DNA of 64,000 nt from Planctomycetaceae bacterium. Lineage in GTDB: Bacteria; Planctomycetota; Planctomycetia; Planctomycetales; Planctomycetaceae. The position numbers and the translations under genes were made by a program. A model generated the notes under the pieces. The model searched no databases, had not been told where the DNA came from, and saw only the letters and a list, made by a program, of their open reading frames with translations. Of this stretch, positions 54,250 through 62,876 are shown in pieces. The first letter of the stretch is position 1, and every line of letters starts with the position of its first letter. Where the stretch lies: contig PBSL01000062.1 of assembly GCA_002726205.1 (NCBI GenBank), positions 1 through 64,000 of the forward strand. Direction: 5' to 3'.

Positions 54250-55209
54250 ATGAAAATCGTTGTCTGCGACATGCTGGGTTTTGAAGACGAACACGTTGCC
54301 TGGATCCGCGAAGCGGCCGAAGGCGACACGCTGGTATTCCCCAACGACGATGCCGAGCTGGTCGCGGAGCTGGCCGACGCCGAGGTCTTCTTCGGGTACC
54401 ACTCGCCGGAAGTCTTTGCCGGTGCCGACAACCTGAAGTGGATCCAGACCACCTCCGCCGGACTCGACATGATGCTCACACCCGAGGTCGTGGCGATGGG
54501 ATTGCAGGTGACCAACGCCAGCGGACTGCATGCCCCTCCGGTCGTCGAAACCGCCTGGGCGTTGACGCTGGCCGTGTCGCGATGCCTGAGACACCATGGC
54601 CATTGCCAGGACAGGCACGAGTGGGACCAGTTCGTCCCCTGGGACCTCAACGGACGCACCGCCGGGGTGATCGGGCTGGGAGGAATCGGCCGCCGGTACG
54701 CGAAGATCGCCGCCGCCTTCGGAATGCGGGTGATCGCCGTCGATCTGCACTCGCCACCGAAACCCGACGAGGTGGAAGAACTCTGGGGACTCGACCGGCT
54801 CAACGACCTGTGTGCCGAGGCCGACGTCGTGATGATCGCCTGCCCGGCAACCCAGGAAACACAGGGTTTGATCGGTGCCGAGCAACTGGCACTGATGAAA
54901 TCGACGGCCATCCTGGTCAACATCGCCCGTGGCGGAATCGTCGATGAACCCGCGTTGATCGAGTGTCTCAACGAGGGCCGGATCGTCGGCGCGGGGCTTG
55001 ACGTGACAAAAATCGAACCGCTTCCGGCGGACGACCCCCTCTGGGACACGCCCCGACTGGTCATCACACCCCACATCGCCGGTTGGTCCAACGATCGATC
55101 ACGCAACATCGCCAAGTTCTTCTGCGAGAACCTGGGCCGCTACAAGGCGGGCGAACCGCTCCAGAACCTGGTCGACCAGGAACGCGGATACCCGGTGCCG
55201 GGAGCCTGA
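54250..55209 (+). CDS. D-2-hydroxyacid dehydrogenase
   Basis: A 319-aa NAD(P)-dependent dehydrogenase of the D-isomer-specific 2-hydroxyacid family. The nucleotide motif GLGGIG lies at 142-147. The catalytic set is Arg227 (NIARGG), Glu256 (TKIEPLP) and His275 (TPHIAGWS). ITTSAGLD is replaced here by QTTSAGLDMM in the substrate domain. It reduces 2-ketoacids such as glyoxylate, hydroxypyruvate or phenylpyruvate; which one is not clear. The alpha/beta hydrolase gene follows after 24 nt. Confidence 0.88.
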   Translation: MKIVVCDMLGFEDEHVAWIREAAEGDTLVFPNDDAELVAELADAEVFFGYHSPEVFAGADNLKWIQTTSAGLDMMLTPEVVAMGLQVTNASGLHAPPVVETAWALTLAVSRCLRHHGHCQDRHEWDQFVPWDLNGRTAGVIGLGGIGRRYAKIAAAFGMRVIAVDLHSPPKPDEVEELWGLDRLNDLCAEADVVMIACPATQETQGLIGAEQLALMKSTAILVNIARGGIVDEPALIECLNEGRIVGAGLDVTKIEPLPADDPLWDTPRLVITPHIAGWSNDRSRNIAKFFCENLGRYKAGEPLQNLVDQERGYPVPGA

Positions 55210-55233
55210 TCGGCCCGTCGACAGGAGACAGAC

Positions 55234-56214
55234 GTGACCATCCGACGCGTGGCCTGCAGCCTCGGCCTGCTGGGTTTCCTCGGTTGGCTGCAACCGCTTT
55301 GGGCTGGAGAACGAATCGATCCGGAGAAATTCCGGGGCCGCATCACGACGAGCCAGGGAGCCAAGGTCACCTACTACCGTACTCATCCATTCAATGCCTC
55401 TTACCCGTCGATCCGGCGGGCGGTGATCGTCGTCCATGGTCTCGGCCGAACGGCCAACGGCTATTTCCGTGCCACACTGGAATCGGCACTCGCCGACCAC
55501 AAGCAGGTGGGAACGGCCATCTACGCCCCGAGGTTCCAGATCGCCGGGGACAATCCGCGAGCCGATGAACACTTCTGGTCGGGTGGCTGGAGCCAGGGCC
55601 ACCGCAGTCTCGACGCGAAGAAGATCAGCTCGTTCCAGGTCATCGACGAGATTTACCAGCGGTTGTCCGACCGCCGGCGGTTTCCCGGTCTCCGGCAGAT
55701 CGTCCTGGCCGGCCACTCGGCCGGCGGCCAGTTCGTCAACCGTTACGCGGCCGGGGGAAAAGCGTTGACCGACAAGCGGTTGCGGCTGAAGTTCCTCGTC
55801 ATGAATCCCTCGACGTTCCTCTATCTCGACCGGCAACGTCCCGTACCCGGCCGTGCCGGCAAGTTTGCCGTTCCGGAAGGTGTCAAGGAGTTTAACCGCT
55901 ACAAGTACGGTCTCGATCGGCTCAACCATTACATGAAGTCCCGCGGGACCGACGCGATCACGTCAACGATGATGGGACGCCGGGTGCATTACCTTGGTGG
56001 CACGCTCGACATGGGCACCAAGAACCTCGATCAACGGCCCGGGGCGATGGCGCAGGGCCGAAACCGTTTCGAACGCTGGAAGAACTACCGGCTTTACGTC
56101 GCCCGGTTCCCCCGCTGGCGGCGGCAGGCGGTCTTCCAGGCCGTCCCCGGCATCGGTCACTCCGGCAGCAGGATGTTCAACTCGCCGGCCGCCCGCACCG
56201 TGCTGTTTCACTGA
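55234..56214 (+). CDS. secreted alpha/beta-hydrolase
   Basis: A 326-aa exported hydrolase with an N-terminal signal (VACSLGLLGFLGWLQPLWAG). The fold shows AVIVVHGLGRTANGY (oxyanion region) and the nucleophile elbow LAGHSAGGQFVN (Ser162), with PGIGHSGSRMF supplying the likely catalytic His. The acid residue is not certain. The GTG start at 55234 has CAGGAGA upstream. The substrate may be an ester or lipid. It is probably co-transcribed with the D-2-hydroxyacid dehydrogenase gene, and converges on the DUF1501 gene 12 nt away. Confidence 0.8.
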   Translation: MTIRRVACSLGLLGFLGWLQPLWAGERIDPEKFRGRITTSQGAKVTYYRTHPFNASYPSIRRAVIVVHGLGRTANGYFRATLESALADHKQVGTAIYAPRFQIAGDNPRADEHFWSGGWSQGHRSLDAKKISSFQVIDEIYQRLSDRRRFPGLRQIVLAGHSAGGQFVNRYAAGGKALTDKRLRLKFLVMNPSTFLYLDRQRPVPGRAGKFAVPEGVKEFNRYKYGLDRLNHYMKSRGTDAITSTMMGRRVHYLGGTLDMGTKNLDQRPGAMAQGRNRFERWKNYRLYVARFPRWRRQAVFQAVPGIGHSGSRMFNSPAARTVLFH

Positions 56215-56226
56215 AAGTAAGTGACA

Positions 56227-57690
56227 CTAGGCGAGGATCTTCTGGATGACCTTGCCCTGGATATCGGTCAACCGGAACCAGCGTCCCTGGTACTTGAACG
56301 ACAGCCGCTCGTGATCGACGCCCATCAGCTGCAGGATCGTCGCCTGCAGATCGTGGATGTGCACGGGATTCTCGTCGATGTTGTAGCTGAACGGGTCGGT
56401 CCGCCCGTAGGTGGTTCCTCCGCGAATACCTCCTCCGGCCAGCCACATCGAGAAGCACCGCGGGTGATGATCCCGGCCATAATTGGTCGGGGTCAGCTTG
56501 CCCTGGCAGTAGGAGGTTCGACCGAACTCGCCCCCCCAGATGACCAGCGTGTCCTCGAGTAAGCCGCGGCGTTTGAGATCCTTGACCAGCGCCGCCGTCG
56601 CCTGGTCGGTTTCACGGCACTGGTTGCGGATGGCGCCGGGCAGGTTGCCGTGCTGGTCCCAACCGGGGTGGTAGAGCTGGATGAAGCGGACACCGCGTTC
56701 GGCCAGCCGCCGGGCCAGCAGGCAATTGGCGGCATAGGTGCCGGGATTCTTCGAGTCCTTGCCGTATTCCTCGAACACGTGGGCGGGTTCCTGTCCGAAA
56801 TCGGTCGCCTCGGGAATCGACTTCTGCATGCGAAAGGCAAGTTCGTACTGGGCGATCCGGGCTTCCAACAGGCTGTCACCTGAGCGGCCATCGGCCCGGT
56901 GCAGTTCCCTGAGCCGGTCGAGCATCAGCCGTCGGGCCCCGGCGTCGAGGCCATCGGGGTTCGTCAGGTACAGCACCGGGTCCTTGCCCGAACGGAAACG
57001 CACGCCCTGGTACTTCGAGGGCAGAAATCCACTGCCCCACAGTCGCGACAGCAGCGGTTGCCCGCCTTTTCCCCGGGTCACCAGGACCACGAAGGCCGGC
57101 AGGTCGGAATTCTCGGTGCCCAGGCCGTAGTCCAGCCACGCGCCCATGCTCGGTCGGCCGGGAAACTGCGATCCGGTCTGCAGGTAGGTCACCGCCGGGC
57201 CGTGGTTGATGGCCTCGGTGTGCATCGACCGGATGATGCAGATCTCGTCGGCAATCTCTGAGGTGTGCGGCAACAACTCACTGACCCGGTTGCCGCTCTC
57301 GCCGTGCGGCTTGAATTTGAAGACCGAACCGGCCAGTGGCAGGCTGGACTGGCTGCCGGTCATCGTCGTTAACCGCTGTCCCCGGCGAACGCTGTCGGGC
57401 AGTTCGGTGCCATGCAACCGGTTGAGCTCGGGCTTGTGATCGAAGAGTTCGATTTGCGACGGCCCACCGCTGTTGAACAGGTAAATCACCCGTTTGATCT
57501 TCGGCGTCACGTGCGGGTGATCGAGCACGCCGTTCCCGCGAGCCGATCCGGCAGCCGATAGCGCCACCGCTCCCAGCCCCATCCCGGCCCGTCGCAGGAA
57601 CTGCTGTCGCGTCAGGCGGTCCGCCGGTTCGTTCCCGGGGCCGCGTGCGTGCTGGAATTCTGCCACGGTCGCTACCTCTTCATCAGGCAT
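56227..57690 (-). CDS. DUF1501 domain-containing protein
   Basis: A 487-aa DUF1501 protein. An N-terminal RLTRQQFLRRAGMGLGAVALSAAG is a Tat-like signal (Arg spacing atypical). Family blocks are VIYLFNSGGPSQIELFDHKPELNRL, IIRSMHTEAINHGPAVTY, GWDQHGNLPGAI, LVIWGGEFGRTSYCQ and GRDHHPRCFSMWLAGGGIRGG. The ATG at 57690 overlaps the stop of the upstream DUF1553/LamG gene by 19 nt, so the pair is translationally linked. Same length class as the DUF1501 protein at 37028. Confidence 0.9.
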   Translation of the reverse strand: MPDEEVATVAEFQHARGPGNEPADRLTRQQFLRRAGMGLGAVALSAAGSARGNGVLDHPHVTPKIKRVIYLFNSGGPSQIELFDHKPELNRLHGTELPDSVRRGQRLTTMTGSQSSLPLAGSVFKFKPHGESGNRVSELLPHTSEIADEICIIRSMHTEAINHGPAVTYLQTGSQFPGRPSMGAWLDYGLGTENSDLPAFVVLVTRGKGGQPLLSRLWGSGFLPSKYQGVRFRSGKDPVLYLTNPDGLDAGARRLMLDRLRELHRADGRSGDSLLEARIAQYELAFRMQKSIPEATDFGQEPAHVFEEYGKDSKNPGTYAANCLLARRLAERGVRFIQLYHPGWDQHGNLPGAIRNQCRETDQATAALVKDLKRRGLLEDTLVIWGGEFGRTSYCQGKLTPTNYGRDHHPRCFSMWLAGGGIRGGTTYGRTDPFSYNIDENPVHIHDLQATILQLMGVDHERLSFKYQGRWFRLTDIQGKVIQKILA

Positions 57691-60600
57691 TCGTCGAAGT
57701 TCATCAGCGTGTTGGCCAGCATGCCGGCAGCAGCGATCCGCACAGCCGGAAGTGTCTTGTCGACCGGAGCCTTTCCCGTCTTCAGGAAGGCCTCGGCTCG
57801 CTTCGGATCGGCGGTGAAATAGGCCAGTTGTTCGGCGAAGGCCCGCCCCAGAATCTCGCGTTCTCGATCGCTGGGACGCCGGCTCGTCAACCGGCGGAAC
57901 ATCTCGGTGACCAGGGCATCGAGATTGTCACCGTGCTTCTTGAGCAGGACCTGTCCAAACACTCGTGCGGCCTCGACGAACTGTGGTCCGTTCAACAGCA
58001 CGCAGGCCTGCAGCGGCGACGACGTGCGTTCCCGCTTGACGACGCACACGTCGCGTTTCGAGGCGTCCAGTGTCATCATCACCGGCGCCGGCCCGGTCCG
58101 TTTCCAGAAGGTGTACAGGCTGCGGCGGTAAAGCCCCTCGCCCTGATCGATCTTGATCGGCTTGAAGGAAACCGCCAGGTCGTAGGGCCGTGCCGGGGGG
58201 CCGGACTGCTTGTCGACAAGCAGCCCGCTGGCCCACAGCGCGTTGTCGCGAATCATCTCGGCCGGCAACTGGTAACCCGGTCCACGCGCCAGCAGCAGGT
58301 TGTCGGGGTCGCGGCGAACCAGTTCCCTGTCGGCCGTGGAATCCTGGCGGTAGGTGGCCGAGAGCACGACCTGGCGAAGTGCCCGCTTGATGTCCCAGCC
58401 GTGCGTGACGAAATCGCGCGCCAGCCAGTCAAACAACTTCGGATGCGTGGGCGGTTGGCCCTGGCTGCCAAAGTCCTCGGGCGTGCGCACCAGTCCGCCT
58501 CCAAAGCACTGTTGCCAAAGGCGATTGACGGCCACCCGCGACGTCAGTGGATGGACGGGACTGGTCAGCCAACGGGCCAGACCGGCCCGGTTCCTGGGCG
58601 CATCCTTGGGGAACGGCAGGAACACGGCCGGCGTGTCCGGTTCGACGGGATCGGTCGGAGCATCATAGGCTCCCCGCCGCAGGACATACGTCTGCCGCTT
58701 CCGCACCGAATCCAGGTCGGTCATCACCATGATTTCCTTGAGGCCGTCGACCAGCTTGCCACGTTGATCTCGTTGCGTCCGCGCCGCCTGTCGCGCCGCA
58801 ATGTAGGGCTTGTCGAAAGTCTCGAGATAGTATTCTCGCAATCCCGCCACCTGGGTGGCCGCCAGTTGTTTGACCGGGGTGGCGAGGGCTTCGCCAAGAC
58901 TGTGGCCGTCGAACAACTGGGCCACCTCCAGGTCGACCAGGCGACGATCGAACACCTGGAATTCATCGACCCCGCCGTTGGTGAATCCGCGATCACGCAT
59001 CCGCTGGCCGATCGTGATCGTGTCACCACCGCCACCGGTGATGTTCTTGTAGAGGTTGTCACGGACAACGGTGCAGGCGGCGGGACGACCATCGAGATAG
59101 ATCTTCAGGCCGGCGGCGCGGTTGGATCCATCCCAGCTCATCACCACGTGGTGCCATCCCGCAACGGGGACCTTTCGCCGCGTCAGTACCCTCAGGGCAT
59201 TGCCCGGCCAGAAGTGGATCAATGATCCGCTGAGCCGACCGTCCTCGATCATCAGCTGGTAACCCCGGCTGCCCGCGTCGGTCCAGGCGCGGGAGCGATG
59301 AAAGAGGATTGCCCGCTGCTTCTCGTCGGGCGTATTGATCCACAACGACACGCTGAACGGCTGCGAACGGCGGAAATTGCCCACCTTGGTCCCGATTCCA
59401 TCGTCACCGGTCAGTCGCACACCCTTGCCGAATCGTCCGGCGATGCTGCGGTTGGCACCGCTGTTGAATTTCTCGAAATCCATGTGCAGGACCCGTCCCG
59501 GCAAAGGATTCGGGACAACCGCCGGGAACGGCCGTTTCTTCAACCACTCCCTGAATGCCGCCTCGCGTTCCCCCCCGACCTTCCTCCAGGCCGCCTCGCT
59601 TTCGGCAATCTTGCTCTCGACCCTGGCAATCGCTGCTTTCTGGCCGTCGCTGGTCAACAGCATCGTCGGCGTGGGAATCGCCGGGGTGAAATAGGAGTAG
59701 ACTCCGGATTCGTCGATGTTGTTGAAGAACGCGAAGAGCTGGTAGTACTCCTTGTGAGTGATCGGATCGAACTTGTGCTCGTGGCAACGTGCACATTCCA
59801 GCGTCAGTCCCAGGAAGGCCATCGCGAAGGTGTGGTTTCGATCGGCCACGTACTCGACCCGGAACTCCTCCAGCGTGCTGCCTCCCTCGACCTTCTGGGA
59901 ATGCAGGCGGTTGAACGTGGTGGCCAGCCGCATCTCGTCGGTCGGGTTGGGCAACAGGTCACCGGCCAACTGCCAGCTCAGGAAACGGTCGTAGGGCATG
60001 TTGGCGTTGAAGGAACGCACCACCCAGTCCCGCCAGGGCCACACGTAGCGTTCGCGGTCGACCTGGTAACCGTAGGAATCGGAATAGCGGGCGATGTCGA
60101 GCCAGTCGGCCGCCATCCGTTCACCGTAACCGGGCTTGGCCAGCAACCGGTCCACGACCCGCTCGAAGGCCTGCTCGGACTTGTCGGCCAGGAAGGCATC
60201 GATTTCCTTCAGTGTCGGGGGCAGCCCGGTCAGGTCAAAACTCACGCGGCGGATCAATCGTTGCCGGCTCGCTTCCCTGTTCGGTTTCAGCTGCTGCTGC
60301 TCGAGCGACGCGAGCACGAAACGGTCGATCGGGTTGCGGACCCAGCCCGCCTGACGAACCATCGGTGGTTTCACGTCGCCGACGGATTGGAAAGACCAGT
60401 GCGCGGCAAAGCGGCCGCCCTCGCGAACCCATCTCTGCAGGATGGCGATCTCCCCGGGCGTCAGTGACAACTTCGACGCCGGTGGCGGCATTTGTTCATC
60501 GGGATCCCCGCTGAGAATCCGCTGGACCAGCTTGCTCGTTTCCGGCTTGCCGTTTCCCAGCGCTGCGCGGGCGGATTTTTCCGTATCCAGCCTCAGGTCC

Positions 60601-60752
60601 GCCTTCCGGGCGTTCTCATCGGGTCCGTGACACTTGAAGCAGTTGTCCGAGAGAATCGGGCGAACGTCACGGACGAAATCCACCGGCCCGTCGGCCGCAC
60701 GCGTGATCGCCGGGGGAAGCAGCACCAGGCAGATCGTCAGGATCAATCGCAT
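57672..60752 (-). CDS. secreted PSCyt1-DUF1549-LamG-DUF1553 protein
   Basis: A 1026-aa exported protein with ATG at 60752 and the signal LILTICLVLLPPAITRAA. A cytochrome domain has CFKCH with MPPPASKL as Met-loop. DUF1549 follows (PIDRFVLASLEQQQLKP ... RRVSFDLTGLPPTLKEID ... YGERMAADWLDIARYSDSYGYQVD), with a second haem motif CARCH. A LamG/concanavalin-like domain (PFSVSLWINTPDEKQRAILF ... GWHHVVMSWDGSNRA) is inserted before DUF1553 (RAGLARWLTSPVHPLTSRVAVNRLWQQCFGGG). The LamG insert suggests carbohydrate binding. It pairs with the DUF1501 gene downstream. A longer opening to 60908 is rejected because it lacks signal-peptide character. Confidence 0.9.
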   Translation of the reverse strand: MRLILTICLVLLPPAITRAADGPVDFVRDVRPILSDNCFKCHGPDENARKADLRLDTEKSARAALGNGKPETSKLVQRILSGDPDEQMPPPASKLSLTPGEIAILQRWVREGGRFAAHWSFQSVGDVKPPMVRQAGWVRNPIDRFVLASLEQQQLKPNREASRQRLIRRVSFDLTGLPPTLKEIDAFLADKSEQAFERVVDRLLAKPGYGERMAADWLDIARYSDSYGYQVDRERYVWPWRDWVVRSFNANMPYDRFLSWQLAGDLLPNPTDEMRLATTFNRLHSQKVEGGSTLEEFRVEYVADRNHTFAMAFLGLTLECARCHEHKFDPITHKEYYQLFAFFNNIDESGVYSYFTPAIPTPTMLLTSDGQKAAIARVESKIAESEAAWRKVGGEREAAFREWLKKRPFPAVVPNPLPGRVLHMDFEKFNSGANRSIAGRFGKGVRLTGDDGIGTKVGNFRRSQPFSVSLWINTPDEKQRAILFHRSRAWTDAGSRGYQLMIEDGRLSGSLIHFWPGNALRVLTRRKVPVAGWHHVVMSWDGSNRAAGLKIYLDGRPAACTVVRDNLYKNITGGGGDTITIGQRMRDRGFTNGGVDEFQVFDRRLVDLEVAQLFDGHSLGEALATPVKQLAATQVAGLREYYLETFDKPYIAARQAARTQRDQRGKLVDGLKEIMVMTDLDSVRKRQTYVLRRGAYDAPTDPVEPDTPAVFLPFPKDAPRNRAGLARWLTSPVHPLTSRVAVNRLWQQCFGGGLVRTPEDFGSQGQPPTHPKLFDWLARDFVTHGWDIKRALRQVVLSATYRQDSTADRELVRRDPDNLLLARGPGYQLPAEMIRDNALWASGLLVDKQSGPPARPYDLAVSFKPIKIDQGEGLYRRSLYTFWKRTGPAPVMMTLDASKRDVCVVKRERTSSPLQACVLLNGPQFVEAARVFGQVLLKKHGDNLDALVTEMFRRLTSRRPSDREREILGRAFAEQLAYFTADPKRAEAFLKTGKAPVDKTLPAVRIAAAGMLANTLMNFDECLMKR

Positions 60753-60943
60753 TGTCACTTGATGCTCCGGGTCGAAGATCAACCGCCATTCTAACGAAAA
60801 CCTGCAAATCGCGTTGGACTTCCCAGCGGTCTTTTCTGGAAATGAAAAGCAGTTCTGGAGAAATTCATCTTTCCGAACCGGTGTGTTTTCGTGCATCCTG
60901 TCGGACAAGTTATGGGATTCGAATGTCTGATTAGGCGGCGTGG

Positions 60944-62872
60944 ATGATTGACCTGGTTGCCCTGGTCCTGGTTTTTTCGATCGTCGTCCTCGCTGCTGGA
61001 CGAATTGGCCTGTTCTGCTCGAAGTGGCGGTTGCCGCTGATTACCGGTTTCCTGGCCGGCGGTTTCCTGGCCGGCCCCGATGTGCTGAAAATCCTCGACC
61101 GCCCGGCGGTCGAGGAACTGGGATTCATCAACCAGATTGCCCTGGCCATCATTGCCCTGGCTGCGGGCAACGAACTGGTCCTGAAAGAATACCGGTCGCA
61201 GTTTCGCAGCATCGGCTGGGTGACAACCGGGCTGGTCGTCACGACTTTCCTGCTGGGTGCGCTGACAATGTACATCCTGTCGGGATGGCTGCCGGTCATG
61301 AAGGACCTGACCCCGGCAGTCCGCGTTGCGATCGCGTTACTGGCCGGGGTCATCCTCGTGGCGCGGTCTCCCTCGTCGGCGATCGCGATCGTCAACGAGC
61401 TGCGGGCCAAAGGTCCGGTGACGGGCACCATTCTCGGTGTCACCGTGGTCATGGATGCGGTGGTAATTGCCATGTTCGCGGTGGGCTCCGAAATTGCCCA
61501 CTCGATCACCACCGCCGACTTCCATTTCGGGATCGGCTTTGTCGGCCTGTTGCTGCTGAAGTTCTTTCTGTCGATCGCCTGCGGTTGTGCACTCTGGAAA
61601 CTGCTCTGCGCCTACATGCGCTGGCCCCTGCATCACTACCAGAAGTTCATTCTCCTGCTGGCGACCGGGTTCGGCGTATTCCGCCTGGCCGACTGGTTCC
61701 ATCACTTTTCGAGTGACAACTGGGGCCTGGCAGTTCATACCGAACCCCTGTTGATCTGCATGATCGCCGGGCTGCTGGTCACCAACTACAGTCCCCACCG
61801 CGCCGAATTTTCACGGCTACTGGAAGAAATCGGACCCCCGGTCTACCTGACGTTCTTTACCCTGACGGGAGCCTCGATCGACCTGGGAATCCTCCAGCAG
61901 ACCTACCATATTGCCGCCGGGCTGTGCCTGGTCCGCCTCTGCACCGTGTTTGCCGGCAGTTACCTGGGATCGACCATCGCCGGAGATCCTCCGCAGCATC
62001 GCCGGATCCTCTGGCTGGGATTCGTGACCCAGGCGGGCATCGGGATCGGGTTGGCCCGGGAAATTGCCGTCCATTTCGATCCCTGGGGCAGTGACCTGGC
62101 CACGATCCTGATCGCCGTCATCGTGATCAACCAGATCATCGGCCCCCCGATGTTCAAGTGGGCCGTCGGCCTGGCCAACGAGGTCCGCCACCGGGCTGCC
62201 AGCCTCGACGGCACGAGCCAGCAATCGGCCTTCATTTTCGGCAGCGCCACGGGTGCCGCGATGATGCTGGCCGGTCAACTGGTCTCGCGCGGCTGGGATG
62301 TCACGCTGGCGACGCTGGACGAGTCGATCGAGGAGAGCGTCGCGCATTCCGGAGCCAAGGTGATCACGTTCCCGGAGGTTTCACGGCAATCGCTGGAAGC
62401 GCTGCAGCTGGAAACGGCCGGCGTGGTGATCGGGTTGATGGGGGACGACGACAACCTGGCGTTGTGCGAACTCAATGACCGGCACTTCGGGATCGGGAGA
62501 ATAATCGCACGGTTCACGCAGCGAATCGACGAGGGCAGGAAGTGGCACGACCGCGGGGTGATCGTGATCGATCCGACAACCTCGCTGGTCAGCCTGCTCG
62601 AGCACTACGTGACGTCGCCGGTGGCCACCTCGATCCTGCTGGGAAGAGATCCCGAACAGGACGTGGTCGAGGTCGAGGTCACCGATCCTTCACTGGCCGG
62701 CGTTCCGGTCCGCGATCTCAAGATCCCGCTCGACGCGCTGATCCTCTCGATCAGCAGGGACGGCCACACGCTGGTTTCGCACGGCTACACCGAGCTGAAA
62801 CTCGGTGACCTGTTGACGGTGGTCGGACCGCCGGCGGTCTTGCCCAAGACGGTCGTCTATTTCGATCGCTAG
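60944..62872 (+). CDS. CPA2-type cation:proton antiporter with RCK/TrkA-C regulatory domain
   Basis: A 642-aa membrane antiporter. The first about 420 residues hold roughly twelve hydrophobic helices of the Kef/NhaS type (LALVLVFSIVVLAAGRIGLF, LPLITGFLAGGFLAGPDV, IALLAGVILVARSPSSAIAIVNEL). The following AFIFGSATGAAMML ... VSRGWDVTLATLDESIEESV block resembles a nucleotide-binding RCK domain with an altered glycine motif. A C-terminal TrkA-C domain ends with DGHTLVSHGYTELKLGDLLTVVG. It likely exports K+ or Na+ against protons under nucleotide control. The start is ATG at 60944, divergent from the DUF1553 gene. Confidence 0.85.
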   Translation: MIDLVALVLVFSIVVLAAGRIGLFCSKWRLPLITGFLAGGFLAGPDVLKILDRPAVEELGFINQIALAIIALAAGNELVLKEYRSQFRSIGWVTTGLVVTTFLLGALTMYILSGWLPVMKDLTPAVRVAIALLAGVILVARSPSSAIAIVNELRAKGPVTGTILGVTVVMDAVVIAMFAVGSEIAHSITTADFHFGIGFVGLLLLKFFLSIACGCALWKLLCAYMRWPLHHYQKFILLLATGFGVFRLADWFHHFSSDNWGLAVHTEPLLICMIAGLLVTNYSPHRAEFSRLLEEIGPPVYLTFFTLTGASIDLGILQQTYHIAAGLCLVRLCTVFAGSYLGSTIAGDPPQHRRILWLGFVTQAGIGIGLAREIAVHFDPWGSDLATILIAVIVINQIIGPPMFKWAVGLANEVRHRAASLDGTSQQSAFIFGSATGAAMMLAGQLVSRGWDVTLATLDESIEESVAHSGAKVITFPEVSRQSLEALQLETAGVVIGLMGDDDNLALCELNDRHFGIGRIIARFTQRIDEGRKWHDRGVIVIDPTTSLVSLLEHYVTSPVATSILLGRDPEQDVVEVEVTDPSLAGVPVRDLKIPLDALILSISRDGHTLVSHGYTELKLGDLLTVVGPPAVLPKTVVYFDR

Positions 62873-62876
62873 GCGG

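Noticed and set aside
60753-60943. Possible small gene in the more A/T-rich gap before the antiporter
   Set aside because: The only open frame extends the DUF1553 protein upstream without signal-peptide character. The segment looks like a divergent promoter region, though no consensus promoter was clear.
62592-62872. Long opposite-strand open frames in many genes (for example under the antiporter and the tricorn-like gene)
   Set aside because: They follow from high GC and codon bias, show Arg/Gly/Asp-rich composition without domains, and conflict with well-supported genes.
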